From Erythrocercus mccallii (taxonomy: Eukaryota > Chordata > Aves > Passeriformes > Dicruridae): a stretch of 64,000 bases of DNA. The translations under genes and the position numbers were made by a program. The notes under the pieces are model-generated. The model was not told where the DNA came from. It saw only the letters and a list, made by a program, of their open reading frames with translations, and ran no database searches. Where the stretch lies: positions 113,355 through 177,354 of the forward strand of contig VZRG01001526.1 in the NCBI GenBank assembly GCA_013397435.1, written 5' to 3'. Below, one piece after another: positions 1 through 13,400 of this stretch (the stretch's first letter is position 1; each line of letters starts with the position of its first letter).

Positions 1-3000
1 GGTGAGTATAAGCTGTATAAGGAAATGTAATGCATTACTTTCCTTGTATATTTTCTGCTATCAATGCATAATCTCTTGTTACTTCTTGGGGTGGTGAAAT
101 GAAAACAGAGCAAAGAATTTTTCTTCTTGCTTCCTACCTCTTCCCAAAGGAAAGGAGGGTGAGGAAAGAGATGTTCCAAATTTCAAGGAGGAAAAGTGAA
201 ACTTAAGGTCCTCCAAAACTAAAAAGTAAAGGGTAAGGCTGGTCAACAAGGTGAATTCTAGGTGCATTAAAGTTATGGATTAAGTACAGTCTTTGAGGAA
301 CATTAATTACATACAAAACTAGCAGGTCTCTATCAGGAAAAGAGAAATAAATCCCACTTAAAACAGGACACCACTTAGGGAACACCTTGCTCACATCAAT
401 ATGTATGATAACTTAATAAAAAATGTGCAATAAAAAAAAAAAAAAAACAACACAAAAAACAAACCCTGAGCTGCTAAAATCTTTCTTTAGAAGGATGAGG
501 TTGTCACTGCTCGTGAGCTTCATGGGGGATGTGTTCATTGGGTTAGGTACACTCCTCATGATGAGTACCTGAGAGAAAGTGCCTCTTCAATGGCTGTAGT
601 TACAGAACTAGAACAATTTATTTCAGCCTCAGCTCAAACCATGCTGTGCTCTGCAACATCATAAATATTTAGAATGGAACACGCAAGATAAAATAACGTG
701 AGGACATTTTGAGAAGATGGAAAAGCTCTTTTTTTCAGCTAATTCCTAATTTTTTGCAACTTTTGGTACAATAAAGAAGCATCATATCTCAACAACAATA
801 CCATTCGCTCATGGAAAACTGTACACTAGACAAAACTATTGGTTTCCATTTCCTCCTCAACCTCAGTATTAGTGACCAAAGTAAAACACTCTTGGATTTA
901 AAAAAACCCACAACACACCACTGCTTTTGGCCTGCACTCCTACATTTTAAGAGAAAATTTCATTCAGAAACATCTTTACTGATATGTATCTTGCAAAGTA
1001 TACCCTTTAGAAAATCATTAAATCTTCTGCAAACATCTCATAATATAGAGTCTATTAATGTAAATTATTTCAATAATGAACTATCCCCTTTTTAAAAATA
1101 CTTCCTTATATTTTAAGGATTTGTCAGCTTCCACTGTTAATTTCCTGTCAATCTTCTTTTGATAAATTAAATTAAAAGAAAGAAAAAATTGAAAGAAAAA
1201 AATATTTTTAGAGATTTCCTGAACTTCAAGTAACTCTTATTTTTAAACAAATTCTTTTTAGGCTCTGAGTACTTTTTTGAGGTACCATCAGCATGATGCA
1301 TTACAGAGATTTTGCAATGCTAGACAGGCAATCAGCATTATGCCAACAGGGATTTTTTTGGGTGTGGCTCTAACCACAGCCTGAAAACCATATGCTTAAG
1401 AAATTACTTACTCTAAGTGGAGACACTCTAACCAGCCATGGCTGTGCTCCTCATTCACTGTACTCAGAACAAGAGCCTAGGCTCCCAGAAGGACCTTCAG
1501 GAAATCCCAAATAAGATCTAATACAAATTGGTGGTTTCAACTGGAAGGTGACTATCATGTGACTACTTTCTTTAAAATCATTGTCTAGTAAACCAAGAGA
1601 ACAGAATGTTTGACTATTCTACGATATATTGAAGCTAGATTTAAAAGCCCAAAGCATTCAACTGATTTTCCAAATATTAGAGCCAGCAAAATAACATCCC
1701 TTCCCTCCTCTTTTTAGAAACTTTTTAAAATGAGATCATGCTGAGAGGACTGTGAGCTTGTTCTCATTCTTTGAGAAAAGAATGCTTCCTTCAGAATTTC
1801 ATCACACACAGTGATGAAAAAATGTACTGCAATCTGCTTGGTTTCTGTAAAAGCATGAATTCATTGAGAGCAGTGAAATAACTGGTAACATTCATACATA
1901 GTATTGGATTGAATACATCACGACTAATGTGAATAAAAGAATCACAAATACAGGGATGTAAAGGACCTCAATGAGTCTGACTGATGTTTATCTAGCTTGT
2001 CCTTAAAAATTTTTAGTGATGAAGATTCTACAATATTCCCAATGTTGTCTGCAAGGCAACTTCTTGTGCCCATCATTAGAAAATCATATCTGTATTTCCA
2101 GCCTGTATTTCTACCACTACAATTTACTGGAGCCCATGACTGCAGAAGACAATGTTATATCCTCTGTATGCTAGCTTTTGTCTCTGCTTTGATTTTTCCA
2201 AGAATTTCCATTCTTCTTTTTATTTCTTTCCATTTTTCTTCTTTCCATTTCTTCTTTTTATATCAGAGACTGTAATTTTGAAAAATTCTTCCTTCCCACC
2301 TTGTCTTAACACTGACCTAATACAACCTTTTTAATACAGGGAAATCAAAACCAACTATGTTTGTGGTCAGAAATGACAATAATCAAAGTTAGAAGACAAA
2401 TGGTCTACTGTAAAGAAAGAGACTTACACAACTCTATGTTTCCCACAATTTTTCTATGAGTTCATTATTCCCAGTGTGGTCTTTATTCCTCCTTGTCTCT
2501 TATCACATCAATTTTAGACTGCATGACAATGTTTAGAATGGTGGATGGCAGTTGCTTTGGTACCTGCCTTTACTCCCAACACCACAATTCCTTCATTTCC
2601 TCAGGAGAGGCTTCTTGAAGGAGACTCCTGTTGAGGTAGCAGGGAGAGGAAAAGGAGATAAGCCTTTCAAAGCCCAGCTTGATTTGATCACGTTCCTCAC
2701 CTCATCACTCTCTACTCTACCAATTTGCCAAGAAAATTGCATAAATCCGATCTATCTGTTAGGTTTAAACTAAAAAAAAGAACAGAACTCACATAGTAAG
2801 AATGATGCTTTTTTATCAGGCTAGCACACAAGGACAATATCAGCATTAAATAAGGCTTATAAAATCAAATGTATAAAGTCCATTTCTTATACTATACTGA
2901 TGAGTTAATTTGATTTTAATGTAAAATGAACTAATACTTGACAGCCATACAGTGGAATGAGTCACAACATTCACATTAGCTAGAGAAGAAAAAGTGAGTT

Positions 3001-5381
3001 AAACTGCTCAATAACTGTAACAACACTTGCAAACTGTCAGATATTTTTGTGTCCATCCCGTTCTACTACTATAAGTTAGAAATTATAATATTTACATATA
3101 AACAAAGTTGGTTCAAATATTTACTATAGACAGAAGTTCTCTGCTTTGTCCTAAAAGTGAGGTTTTTCTACGCTATCACAAGAATTTGCTCATGTAACAC
3201 AGAACAAATTAGGGAGAGACTTGGCTTTGGCTTTGCTACAGCTCTAAGAAAGGTGATTTGTACTGCACTTCTTTCATAAATCTGAGGTTTTATATGAGTG
3301 CATTGCAGTGGAAATCAATCCTAATGAATCCCAAACTGCCTCCAGGAGCTCACCCTATACATTGGGATCTATAAAGCTAGGTACTATATAAATTAGATAA
3401 ATTATACTGTTATATAAATTCAGTGACTGGGCTGGACAAAGAAATTGCTGGCCCAGCCTTGATGTTTGACTTGACTTGAAGTGTCTCCAAGAAAGATACA
3501 ATGGACGTGTGTCTACAGGCTAATATGAGTCTTCGCTACTGTCACACATTTTCTCTCAGTCTTCCTTAATTCACTACTGACAGACATAAACATAATAAGT
3601 TATTCATTCCAAGAAGAGTTTGAATAGGAAATGTTTTGTAAGACATAATTAGCGATTGTAATTTTATTCACAGTATATTGTATTTTCCTTAGGTGAAGCT
3701 GTAGGATGTAAGAAGTAAAAGCACATCATAAACTAATCTGATCTAGCACTTTAAGCTATGTAGGTCAAGGATGGCCTGTCTCCCAAGCCCTACAAACTAA
3801 GCCATCCTTTTAAGACTGATAGCCACCTGACAAGCCCATCTCCGAGCTGCTGGGGCACGGTGCTCAGGGAGGATTCTCACACAGACAGGAACAGCTCTCC
3901 CCAGTCCCCACACTCGGCTGTCAGTAGGGCTGGGCTGAACATGCAGCTTTGGCTTAGGCTGTCCTAGTAATGTCTGCCTTAATTGTCACTGCCAGCGTGC
4001 TGGGAGCAGAGCTCTGAGCTGTCTCTGCCCCTCCAGGCGTGTGGCACTGAGTGGGACCCGCGGCCGGGCTGCTCCTGACCCCCTCCATCACCACCGCATT
4101 TTTCACACCAAGTGCAGAGGCAAAAATATCCTTTCCTGCCAATATGCAAGCAAAATCTAAACCCACAACAGAACCACGGTATCAAAACTTACCACACTTT
4201 CATCTCAGGCTCGAAAGACAATTCTTCATGGAGGTAAAAACTGTGCCATTTTACAGACTGACACAGTTCTGGAGACATTTTTTTAGAAACATCGTAATAA
4301 TGGCCCAACTTTGTATATGTTGTTGGGCTGGTCTGTGGAAACAACAATACTGATTACAGTCTTAAACTATTATCTGTCAAAAGAAAGTAATTAGCAATAC
4401 ACTTCAAACCTCTGGTTCTTCCCCATTCAGACTAAATAAAAGCTTCAAGTAGAAAAACATTATAATATTTACTACTAAGTTTTCGTTCCCCCGTTGTCAT
4501 ATTTGAATGTGAATTTTTCCCACAGAGTTCAACCTTTACTATTCCAGGTAATGTATTTTTACACATGTTCTAGACAGATGATCACAAATTTGCAAAGGCT
4601 AGATCTATGAAATGTGCAGAACATAATGTGTTCCGCCTCTTTGATTTTTCAGTCTCTGACAATTATATGGTGCTACAGACATATTTTCAGCTGACTTGGA
4701 AAATGTTTCCCTTTATTTATGAACAGTGAAAAAACCAAACCATCGCATCTTCATATAAGTGATTTTAGTAGAAAAATAGGAAATAGTTTAAAAGTATTTT
4801 TAATTCCTTGAAAACTGAATAAACAGTGGGTTGAGCATTACCTGCAATAACTACGAATTGCCATAATAAAGAAAAATTTTCGTCAGATCTTAATTGTGAT
4901 ATATAAAACACCATAAACCAAATTTAACCTATACCTGGGCATGAATTACACATTTTGAACGTGTTGTACTAGTAAATAGAGGAAATAAATGCATCTGTTT
5001 TTGGAATTCAGAATAGAATCTGCAATATTATTTGAATTATACATGTAATGTTACTCCCCCATTGTTATAACTTACAATAGTCAAGTAGATAGTATTTTAC
5101 CAAAAATTTATTAAACTGTTAAGTTTAATTAGAATGATTTGATTCAGGGTAAATCTTTTGAAATTATTGACTAATAGTCGTTAGGCCTAGTCAGTTATCA
5201 GAGAATATCTACAGAAACAATAATGCAATACTTTTCCTAGAATAGCCAATGAAACTCAAACTTTTAATAAAAGAAAGAATTTCTTTTGAATTTAAAAAAA
5301 ACATGGAACTGCTTATGAATATCTACTCATTAGAGGCAAATCAGTTTTGCTAAAAAATAAAAATAGAAGAGCATGTTCTCT

Positions 5382-5418
5382 AAATCGGAGTACCAATTCA
5401 TTTATTGGTATCCGATTT
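5382..5418. repeat. Near-perfect inverted repeat (15-bp stem)
   Basis: Arms AAATCGGA-TACCAAT (5382-5397, with one extra G at 5390) and ATTGGTATCCGATTT (5404-5418) are exact reverse complements apart from that bulge. They are separated by a 6-nt loop. The repeat lies at the left edge of the candidate enhancer block. Confidence 0.8.
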
Positions 5419-5820
5419 TTGAAGTAGGCAGCTCAATAAAATACATCATTCTATCAAAACTTAAATATTTTTATTGTAAAATGTAACTTTATTCAAAACA
5501 AGGGTTTTGAAAGCAATTTAAACAGGGGCTGTTCTTTGGCCTATAATCTATTCTTTATCCGGATTACAGATCAGAATGTTTTTACTGCAATCTCTGCCAG
5601 AGCTCATCTTTTTATTGTGTACTTCCAAGCCCCCTTAATGTTTTAGAAAGGCCTTGACTAACTGAACTTTGATCTGATGTCTTCATTGAGAAAAGCTCCA
5701 GGTTGCCCATTTCAGATGCAAATCCCTACTGAGGCCCAATAGAGTTTAGTAAAGACAGCAAAAAAGAAGAAACAAGAAGTTTCCAGGATCCTCTTTGAGA
5801 ATCCTGAGTCACATTGGTGT

Positions 5821-5850
5821 CCTTAATCCACCCCGCTGCATGGATTAAGG
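5821..5850. repeat. Perfect 10-bp inverted repeat of TAATCC sites
   Basis: CCTTAATCCA and TGGATTAAGG are exact reverse complements separated by exactly 10 bp. Each arm contains TAATCC, the core recognised by K50 homeodomains such as OTX, CRX, PITX and SIX-like factors. Confidence 0.8.
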
Positions 5851-8547
5851 TAGGTGATAACCTCTCTTGGTTCCAAAGAATGAGCACAGCGCCTACAAAC
5901 TGGGTGGAGCCTGGGATTTGGCGCTAATAAACCCCCATAAAAGCAAGAAAAGCCGGGTCCATGTCAGAGGGCCCTGAATGGGCCTCAGTGTCCTGCATTC
6001 CCAGGCTTAGCGGGAAGCTCGCGGAAAGCCTACCTGAATCAAGTAAGCATGAATAATCTGCCTTAGCAGAACGGCCAGGCAGAGCCCAGCACTCACTGCC
6101 ATCCCTCCCAAGTCTGAGCTGATAAATTCATTAGCGGGCCGGAGGCTCAGGCCAGCTCTTTCCTGGATTCCTGCTCTGCACAAGGAGAAGTGCGCTAAGT
6201 TGTCAGCGAGCAGAGCGTGCCTTTATGCTACCGTCTGCTGTTAATGTTTCTAATTGCAATACTAATGTGCTAGAAATCTCAGATTTACGATGAATCAAGG
6301 CAGAAAATTGATTTCATGCTGTGACAGTTTATATATTGCCCCAAGAACATAAGCAGTTCATTCAAAAAAAAAAAAAAAAAGGGAAAAAATAAAAAACCGC
6401 ACTGTCTTGCATTGCTATACAGGCTCTTCCCATATTCAGAAGTTTAAATTAAATTCACCTCTGATACAGATGTAAGTAACAAACTGGCAAAGGCACATCA
6501 AGCATAACATGGCCTTTCACTCTGACAGATTTCTTATAAATCTTCTATTTTTTTCTGATGCAAGGTAGGTGTAATATGTAGAGAGAAACTGTGACAGCTG
6601 TGAAGAGCACTAATACAAATATCATGCATAAGAACAAAAATGAGGTACCTGGCTAGTCTCTACAGGGTCTAATGAATGGAAAGGGAATATCTGAACTACT
6701 GATCAAAATCTATCATTACTCAGAAACAGTAACCAAATTAATCATCAAAAACACCACAAAGACATTTTTTACTCAGCATTCTTGCTCCGTATTTGGCAAG
6801 ATTACAGATAGAAAAGTTTCTGGTATCATGCTTAGAGTTCTAGCTAAAATCAAAGCTAATTTTTCCTCTTTCACAGTTGAAACTATTTGACAGTAGTTTT
6901 TGAAAATGCACTGGCATATTAGTTCAATCAGTTTGGAAAATATTTTATTCAACATTGTTTTTTACCAGCAAAGGAACATTTAAAGAAGGAATCACAACCA
7001 AAGTTGCTCATTAAATTATTGAACTAAATGTATTGTTATGGGTAGCAAGGCAGTGTCACAGTTTTCCTCAATGGAGTATTATCACCAATCCAGTTAATAT
7101 AGAACAGAGTCAAAATTTTATGATAACTGTAATATAAATTATCAAAAAATATCAATTTCAAACCAATTTTTCACCAATTAAAATGTCCTGAGGAATTTTA
7201 AGTATAGATAGATTAAGACTGGTACTTTTGTTTAACATACACATAAAAATATTGCACCTCAACTATTGAGAATGATCAAGATCCAATTCAGAAAGCAACA
7301 ACAACAAGGGAAACTCTGCCCAAAACACTGACCATCTTATTCTATCTTGCATAATCGATTTGCAGTAATCAAGGGCGTGTACATCACTCATTTTCAAGAA
7401 ATATTGCATTAGTGGAAGAAGTGTTTAGTGCTAAGAAGTTAAAGAAGATGAGTGCACACCCAACTGAATTTTGAAATTATTTTTCTATTTTGTTAGGACA
7501 TCAGAACATGATTTGTTAACAAGATGAAACTGTTTTCATATCAATGTACAAGGAACTCTGCTGGACTTTAAGACAGACAAATTATTTTGGGGATGGTTCA
7601 GAGTGGCACAGCAAGCTCCACAATAATAAAATTGATGAGATTATATGATTACCCTGGAGGCTGTTTGATTTGGCATGTCACCATATATAAGTCTTTTCTG
7701 ACACAACTATATAGCCATGTCTGTGCAATTTCACAGAAAACCAAACATGCCAAGCCTTGTAAGCTCATTTTGTCACATTCCAATTATGTTTTTAAGAATA
7801 CAACTGAACTTAGTAGGCAGGTATGACTACATCTAAAACAGAATTTATAAATGTAGACTAAAATGTATAGACAAAACCAGGATTTTATTCTATATAGTCA
7901 GAAATGCTTTAATTTTGTTAAAAGATTGATTGTGCCACTGGATTAAATAAGAAAGTCACCAGCCATGGGAGACTGATTATTCACAAAACACTAACAACTG
8001 TAAACTCTGAAAGACTGACCACTGAGCTTGTTTCTTACATTGTCTCTGCAGAGTGATTAGTTTCCAGGGACAGTGAAGCTGATATAATCTCAAGTGCTTG
8101 CTTTAGTTGTTATGCACATGGATAAGCAGGTCAACAGCTTGCTTCAACACAGTACTTTCACTGCAGACATCTAGTAAGTTGTGTTGATTAAACCTACTTA
8201 AGTAATTTGTGTACAACTAAATTCAAGTTTGTAAGCAAGCACATTATCCAAACTTTCACAAAAAGCTGTCTCAATTTAATAATATTCACTGAAAAATCCC
8301 ATGGAATTTAAGTGGGCTTTTTTATTTTAAACTTCTATTGTCTGCATTGAGTTTTAGAGTACCTGTAAACTCTCAAATTCCCTTTCTTTTTCTATCACTA
8401 GTAATTAAAACATTCAGTGGTGTATAACATTTTTCCCTCAAGAGACAATCCTGTAACACTGCCTGTTAGCAGTCCTGTTGCCTAGATTCTGCTGAAAAGC
8501 ATTTGCTTTTCAAATTCATTTTGAGTGCAGTAGGAAATAGCTGTTAC

Positions 8548-8676
8548 CTCCATTTTCGGTAAATTTTGGTAGCGCCAGGCTATTTTCATAGAATCCTGAA
8601 AATCCTCAGACTTAGCTGCTGCCTCATCTCCCCATTCCTTCCCATAGGTATCATCAAGCAAAGGGGCTGGAAGTTC
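8548..8676 (-). CDS. ELP4: ELP4 coding exon 4
   Basis: A 129-nt, phase 0 exon between a CTACCTGTAG acceptor and a GTAACA donor. It encodes 43 residues (105-147), beginning ELPAPLLDD and ending MKIAWRYQNLPKME. Both ends match human ELP4 closely (human ELPAPLLDD and MKIAWRYQLLPKME). The middle acidic linker is diverged and about two residues shorter than I recall for human. This is the last ELP4 exon found in the window. The next expected block (human IGPVSSSRFGHYYDASK) was searched for by eye to base 1 and not found. Confidence 0.95.
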
Positions 8677-10375
8677 CTACAGGTAGAGAGCAAAAGAATG
8701 TTAGCGATCTACAGCAGAAATGGCAGTTTTTTATCCACAGCCCCCTCCAGCTAGATAATACAGTTATCTGAGTGTAATGGGCAGCTGTAAAAGCTGTAAC
8801 AAAGCCTGATTAAAACAACTCTTCTGAAAGACTGGCTCCTACTAATACTGAGCAGGAAAAATCCTATGTAATTATTATTGGAAAAATGAATTATAGAAGT
8901 AAAAGAAGGAATGCAGAATGGAAATACCACATTTTATGCCCTACTTCATCTTGAGTAGGACCCATTTTCCTTTTTTTGGTAATCTTTCTTTACAGGTTGA
9001 TCTCCCAAACGACTCCATTTCTGAGAATGGGCAAGTTCCCTGCATAGCAAATTTAAGCCTGTTTTAACATAAGATCTTTGTTAGCTCCTGTAAATCTTTC
9101 AGAAGTATCCCAGAGACCACAACAGCCTCCAGACACCAGCTGAAAGCCACTGTAACAGCATGGTTTGAATTTTCTCTTCTGCCAACCACTAGGTATGATA
9201 ACTACACATGGTGGATATCTTATGGAAACAAACACGGGAAAGGAAGGGGGGAATGCTTAATTCTGGAATTTTTTTTAAAGTTTCTAATGTACACTTTCTG
9301 CCTTTGTTGCATTGCTGAAAAAGCAAACAACACACAATGAATTCAGAATCCATGCCATGGGCCTCTACATCTACTGGAGAAATAAAGTGCAATGAAGTTT
9401 TCTGACCCAACTTTATCACACCCATCCCTGTAAGCCGGAGGGCACAGAATCTCTGTCTGCTCAAAACAGAACAAGATTTAGGTGAAAACTGTGTTTTCAT
9501 TGAGCAAAGACTCTTGAGGAAGAACTGTGATATGTCTCAAGGGTTAAACCCACAGAGAGCTAGCCAGTATCTCTGTTACAATGTATTGGGTGTGGAGACA
9601 TATAAAAAGCAAATTTGAAAACTTCAGAAGGAGAATCTCAATTGAAGGACATCAAAAAATTGAAGGACACACATCAAACACTGCACACAGGCAGGGCTTA
9701 TGTCGACCATAAACACCCACGTGACATTCATGGCTTTGTGTGGGTAGACATGGTACAAATAGATACAGGCAGAAAGGAGACAATAAAAGTTTTAACACTC
9801 ATTTGGGGTTTAGTGTGACACTGATATATTATTAAAGAACGCAGGAGAGAAAACTTGTATATAGTTCTATACATAACCTTACAAATGTGCTACTTTGTTT
9901 CTTTTGCATAAATTAACGCAGCATCTATAATTATTGAGAAAAAAGAGATTTCAGATAGTTGCTTCTGTCTTTTTCAGGGGTTGTCACTAGACTCTCTGGG
10001 GCATCAGGCAATGGAAGTTAGGAAAACTTTTATAAACTTTCTAAATAAAGTTGCAGAAATACAACAGCTGTATCTATGTGTTTCAGCAGCCCAGCAAAAG
10101 ACACAGAACACACCTTCGAGCAAGTTATTTTATTTCTTTTGCTTTTACAAATGAACTGCAAAAGCCTGGTAATGACTATTCATGAGAATGATTATGTACA
10201 GAGTTATATCTTCAGATTTCTAACAGCTTGTTTAAAAAGTACACTTGTATACAATTAACTCATTACTATGGTAGTAAAAGTTAGGCTTTCTGGGTAGGAA
10301 AGCTACACGAAGATGAAAATTTTGATTTAGCATTTACTATTTTCATTAAATTTACAGATTTATAACAGCTGTTTC

Positions 10376-10382
10376 AGTAAAA

Positions 10383-10415
<33 letters not shown>

Positions 10416-10424
10416 AAAAAAAAA
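10376..10424. repeat. (CAA)n microsatellite
   Basis: About ten uninterrupted CAA triplets are flanked by short A runs in ELP4 intron 3. A length-variable marker is likely. No coding context. Confidence 0.95.
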
Positions 10425-13400
10425 GAGCCAAACAAAATGGGCAAGCTTTCCAATCAAAGATTTCTGACATACAGGACAAAATGAAAACAGAACACTGTAC
10501 TGAAAGATTCAGAGAAAGTGTAAGTACAAACTAGAGCTGACAAGCAACCCAATGCATTTCACATGTATGTAGATACAAATCATTTGCATTTACTTCTAAG
10601 AGCATTATATAAAGTATTTTTCTAAAAAACACGTTACTTTGAATTGTTAATTTTATAACTCAGCTATCCTCAACAGAGAGTTAATCAATCTTATTTTCCA
10701 ACTGAGGTGTTATTTTGAAAACATACTGAACAGTTAAACTACTGTTCAAATTAATTTCCTCATACGGTTATTCATAGATTTAAACTTCCTATCATAAAAA
10801 GGTCTTTCTTTTTCAGTGAAGAGCTACTGATGCTTGATCACCTCAAAATATTCCTCGATTAACAGTAATTAAAAAAAAAATCCCAAACCAACTTTCATTT
10901 AAAAAAGTGAGTTCTGCAAAGAAGTAATCTGCAGGCCCAAACAACATTTCCAGATCAACTTGCTCCCAGGTAACTTTTTGTAGTGGTGTGTACTCTCTGG
11001 GGTTTTTTTCTGAAAACCATTGTCTGCCAGAGATCATGAAATCTTCCTTAAGCATTTCACCAAACTCCTTGACAGTTTCAGACACTGCCACTGATGGGAG
11101 AATTTGCTACCTCACCCTGCTGTAAGGTCACTGGGCAGCTTTCACGTCATCTGCAAAGCCAAAAGCCAGGAAATGGCATGTTGTACGATTCTCCTCCCTG
11201 GAAGTAAAGAGGAAAACAGCAGCAATACTTCTTAAAGCTATTCAAAATTTTTCTCCCCCAGAGAAAAATGCAAATGCCTCCCATTTGTGCTGCTGGTTCA
11301 TGGTTATATAGTAATTGGGAAAATCAAATATGAGACAAGCACACTAACTACATAAATTTGTGTATTTTACACATGAAATGTATTTGCTGCTGAAAAAGGA
11401 AGGGAAGTCAAGACAATAAGGATGAGAGGTTCTCCTAGTATTACTGATAAAGTAAAAGCTGCTTAAGTAACCTAATGTAACACTGAGAAAAAGTTCCTGC
11501 CTTCCAGTCAGAGAACAAAACCTTACATGGCCCTCTGTGGCAGGGAGACACTACAAATTCCAGCTGTTGACACCCAAGAAACTCAGTCCAAAACAATCAG
11601 ATTCAAACACACTATCAGTGTAACACAATTAGGCACTGTGCTGTGTCTTAACTGCTGCTAAGAATGAAGCAGATTAAGACATCAAGGAAAAATGGTTTCA
11701 CCTGAAGCTGATAAAAGATTTTTTTTTTGGCTGCCAGAATGAAAATCCATCTAAGTATCCATCTGAAACAGGCTTTTTTTTTTTTTTTCCAATATAGCTT
11801 GCTTTTAATTTCTAATGCAATAAAGAGATTTTATTTTGATATAATAAAAAACTTCTGACAATAGAAAATGATTTAAACATGACAAAATTCACACAGAGCA
11901 CCATGAGAAAGCCATGACTCCATACTGAGCAGTGAGAACATGCACCAGCTTAGGTCTGGTTTATGCTGTCTTGTCCCTTGCTGCCCCCAAAAAGGACCAG
12001 AAGCACTCCAAGAACTCTCAGACCAAGAACAACTCTTACATCCTAAGCTGCTTTTCCAAAAAGCCTTTACCTAATAACCACCATGCTTAGCTGAAGAGTG
12101 TTTCTTAGATGTCCTCTTACCATGTTCTTGTCCCTATGCAAGAAGCAAGGAACAGGGAGATTTACGACATTTCTGGGGCTACCACATCTCACAGCCATGC
12201 AATTTTCTATGCCAACACTCTGTTCTAAAGCAAACATATCTTGAATCATTGTGAACTACATGGCCTCTGAGGAGGCTTTGTACACAATAAGCTGCAATCT
12301 GGAGAAGGTGCTCTGCCTTTGAATATGTTGAAAACCAACTGCCTGAGCTCAATCTGTTTTATTAAATTGGTTCAATACATTCCAAGATGTACTTCAGCAC
12401 AAATAGGGGGAAAAAATCCAATCCTATTCAAGGACAGAGTCTATGTGTAATTTCATCATATTCTATATAAAGAATAATAAGCAGAGATAATAAATATTGT
12501 TAACCTCCAGATTTGCATCCCAACTTTATCCCAGTTATCCCAGCTTCAGATACCCTCAATCCCATTTAAACCAAACTGTATGAGAGAGAGACAGAACATG
12601 CAGGCACTGTTGGATGGTGTGTCTGTGTTCACCAGAAGCCAACATGCCTTCAACAGCCTGCCTGAAGACTCAACAAAATACGTAGATGGTAACCGTTTTT
12701 TCTTTAGGATGTACTGATTCATGTATCTCAGTTCTTAATTAAAAAAAACAACCAACTTTTAAACTGGAACTTTGTATAAGCACATTTGGAAAGGGAGAGA
12801 GCTTAAAATTGTGTAGTAGGCTTGGGACTGGGGAGAAATACAGCCACAATATAAACTTGCTTTATGGGCAATACTGAAAATACTGAAGTGATTCACATAT
12901 TTCTTGTTTTCTTCATATCTGCTTTTATTCTTCACAATAACTAGAATTGGAATAAAAGGCTTTCCCCTCTTATGACACTGGTAATTAAATGCCATTCTTT
13001 CTTTCAAGAAAGTTTCTGTTTCCAAACCTGACCATGTCTGAGTGACACAGAGCACCCCAGTGTGAGAATCTGCAGTTGTCATTACACAGATATATCCTCA
13101 AAAATAAAGGCTGGATGGCTGGACCTATACTTCACAACCAATTTCAGCACCATGAAAGGCTTCATTACTGTCCAAGAATTACATAATTTAGGATTTAATA
13201 AATTTATATTAGAATCAAAATCAGAATTTCAGAAGAACACAGTACTACCAAAATATGTAGAATTTACTTACAAAATTTCACCCAGAATTTGGAAATAAAA
13301 GGGTTATTTAAACAATGGACCAAGAAAAGGACAGTTGGGCTATCAGCCCATAATCTCTCTATTTAATCTATTTTTGCTGAAAAATATCTCAGCTCCCACA

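Larger units (their letters stand above)
5380..6340. promoter_or_regulatory. Candidate conserved enhancer in ELP4 intron 4
   Basis: This block is richer in G+C and in complex, non-repetitive sequence than its AT-rich surroundings. It contains clustered motifs: GGATTA at 5561-5566, a perfect POU octamer ATGCAAAT at 5716-5723, an AP-1/MAF-type TGAGTCA at 5805-5811, and a CCTTAATCCA/TGGATTAAGG dyad at 5821-5850. A TAATTGCAATACTAAT stretch follows near 6252. Known: ELP4 introns hold many long-range PAX6 enhancers. Inference: this is one such element. Conservation itself could not be measured here. Confidence 0.4.
1..8547 (-). other. ELP4: ELP4 intron 4 (partial)
   Basis: AT-rich intronic DNA running off the left edge. 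It holds A runs at 432-447 and 6364-6380, a pyrimidine-rich stretch near 2200-2270, and the motif-rich block at 5380-6340 described separately. A GC-richer patch at about 3820-4090 shows no recognisable gene. No further exon was found. Confidence 0.85.

Noticed and set aside
1..9. GGTGAGTAT at the extreme left edge looks like a plus-strand splice donor
   Set aside because: Only one base of any exon would be inside the window, so nothing can be judged.
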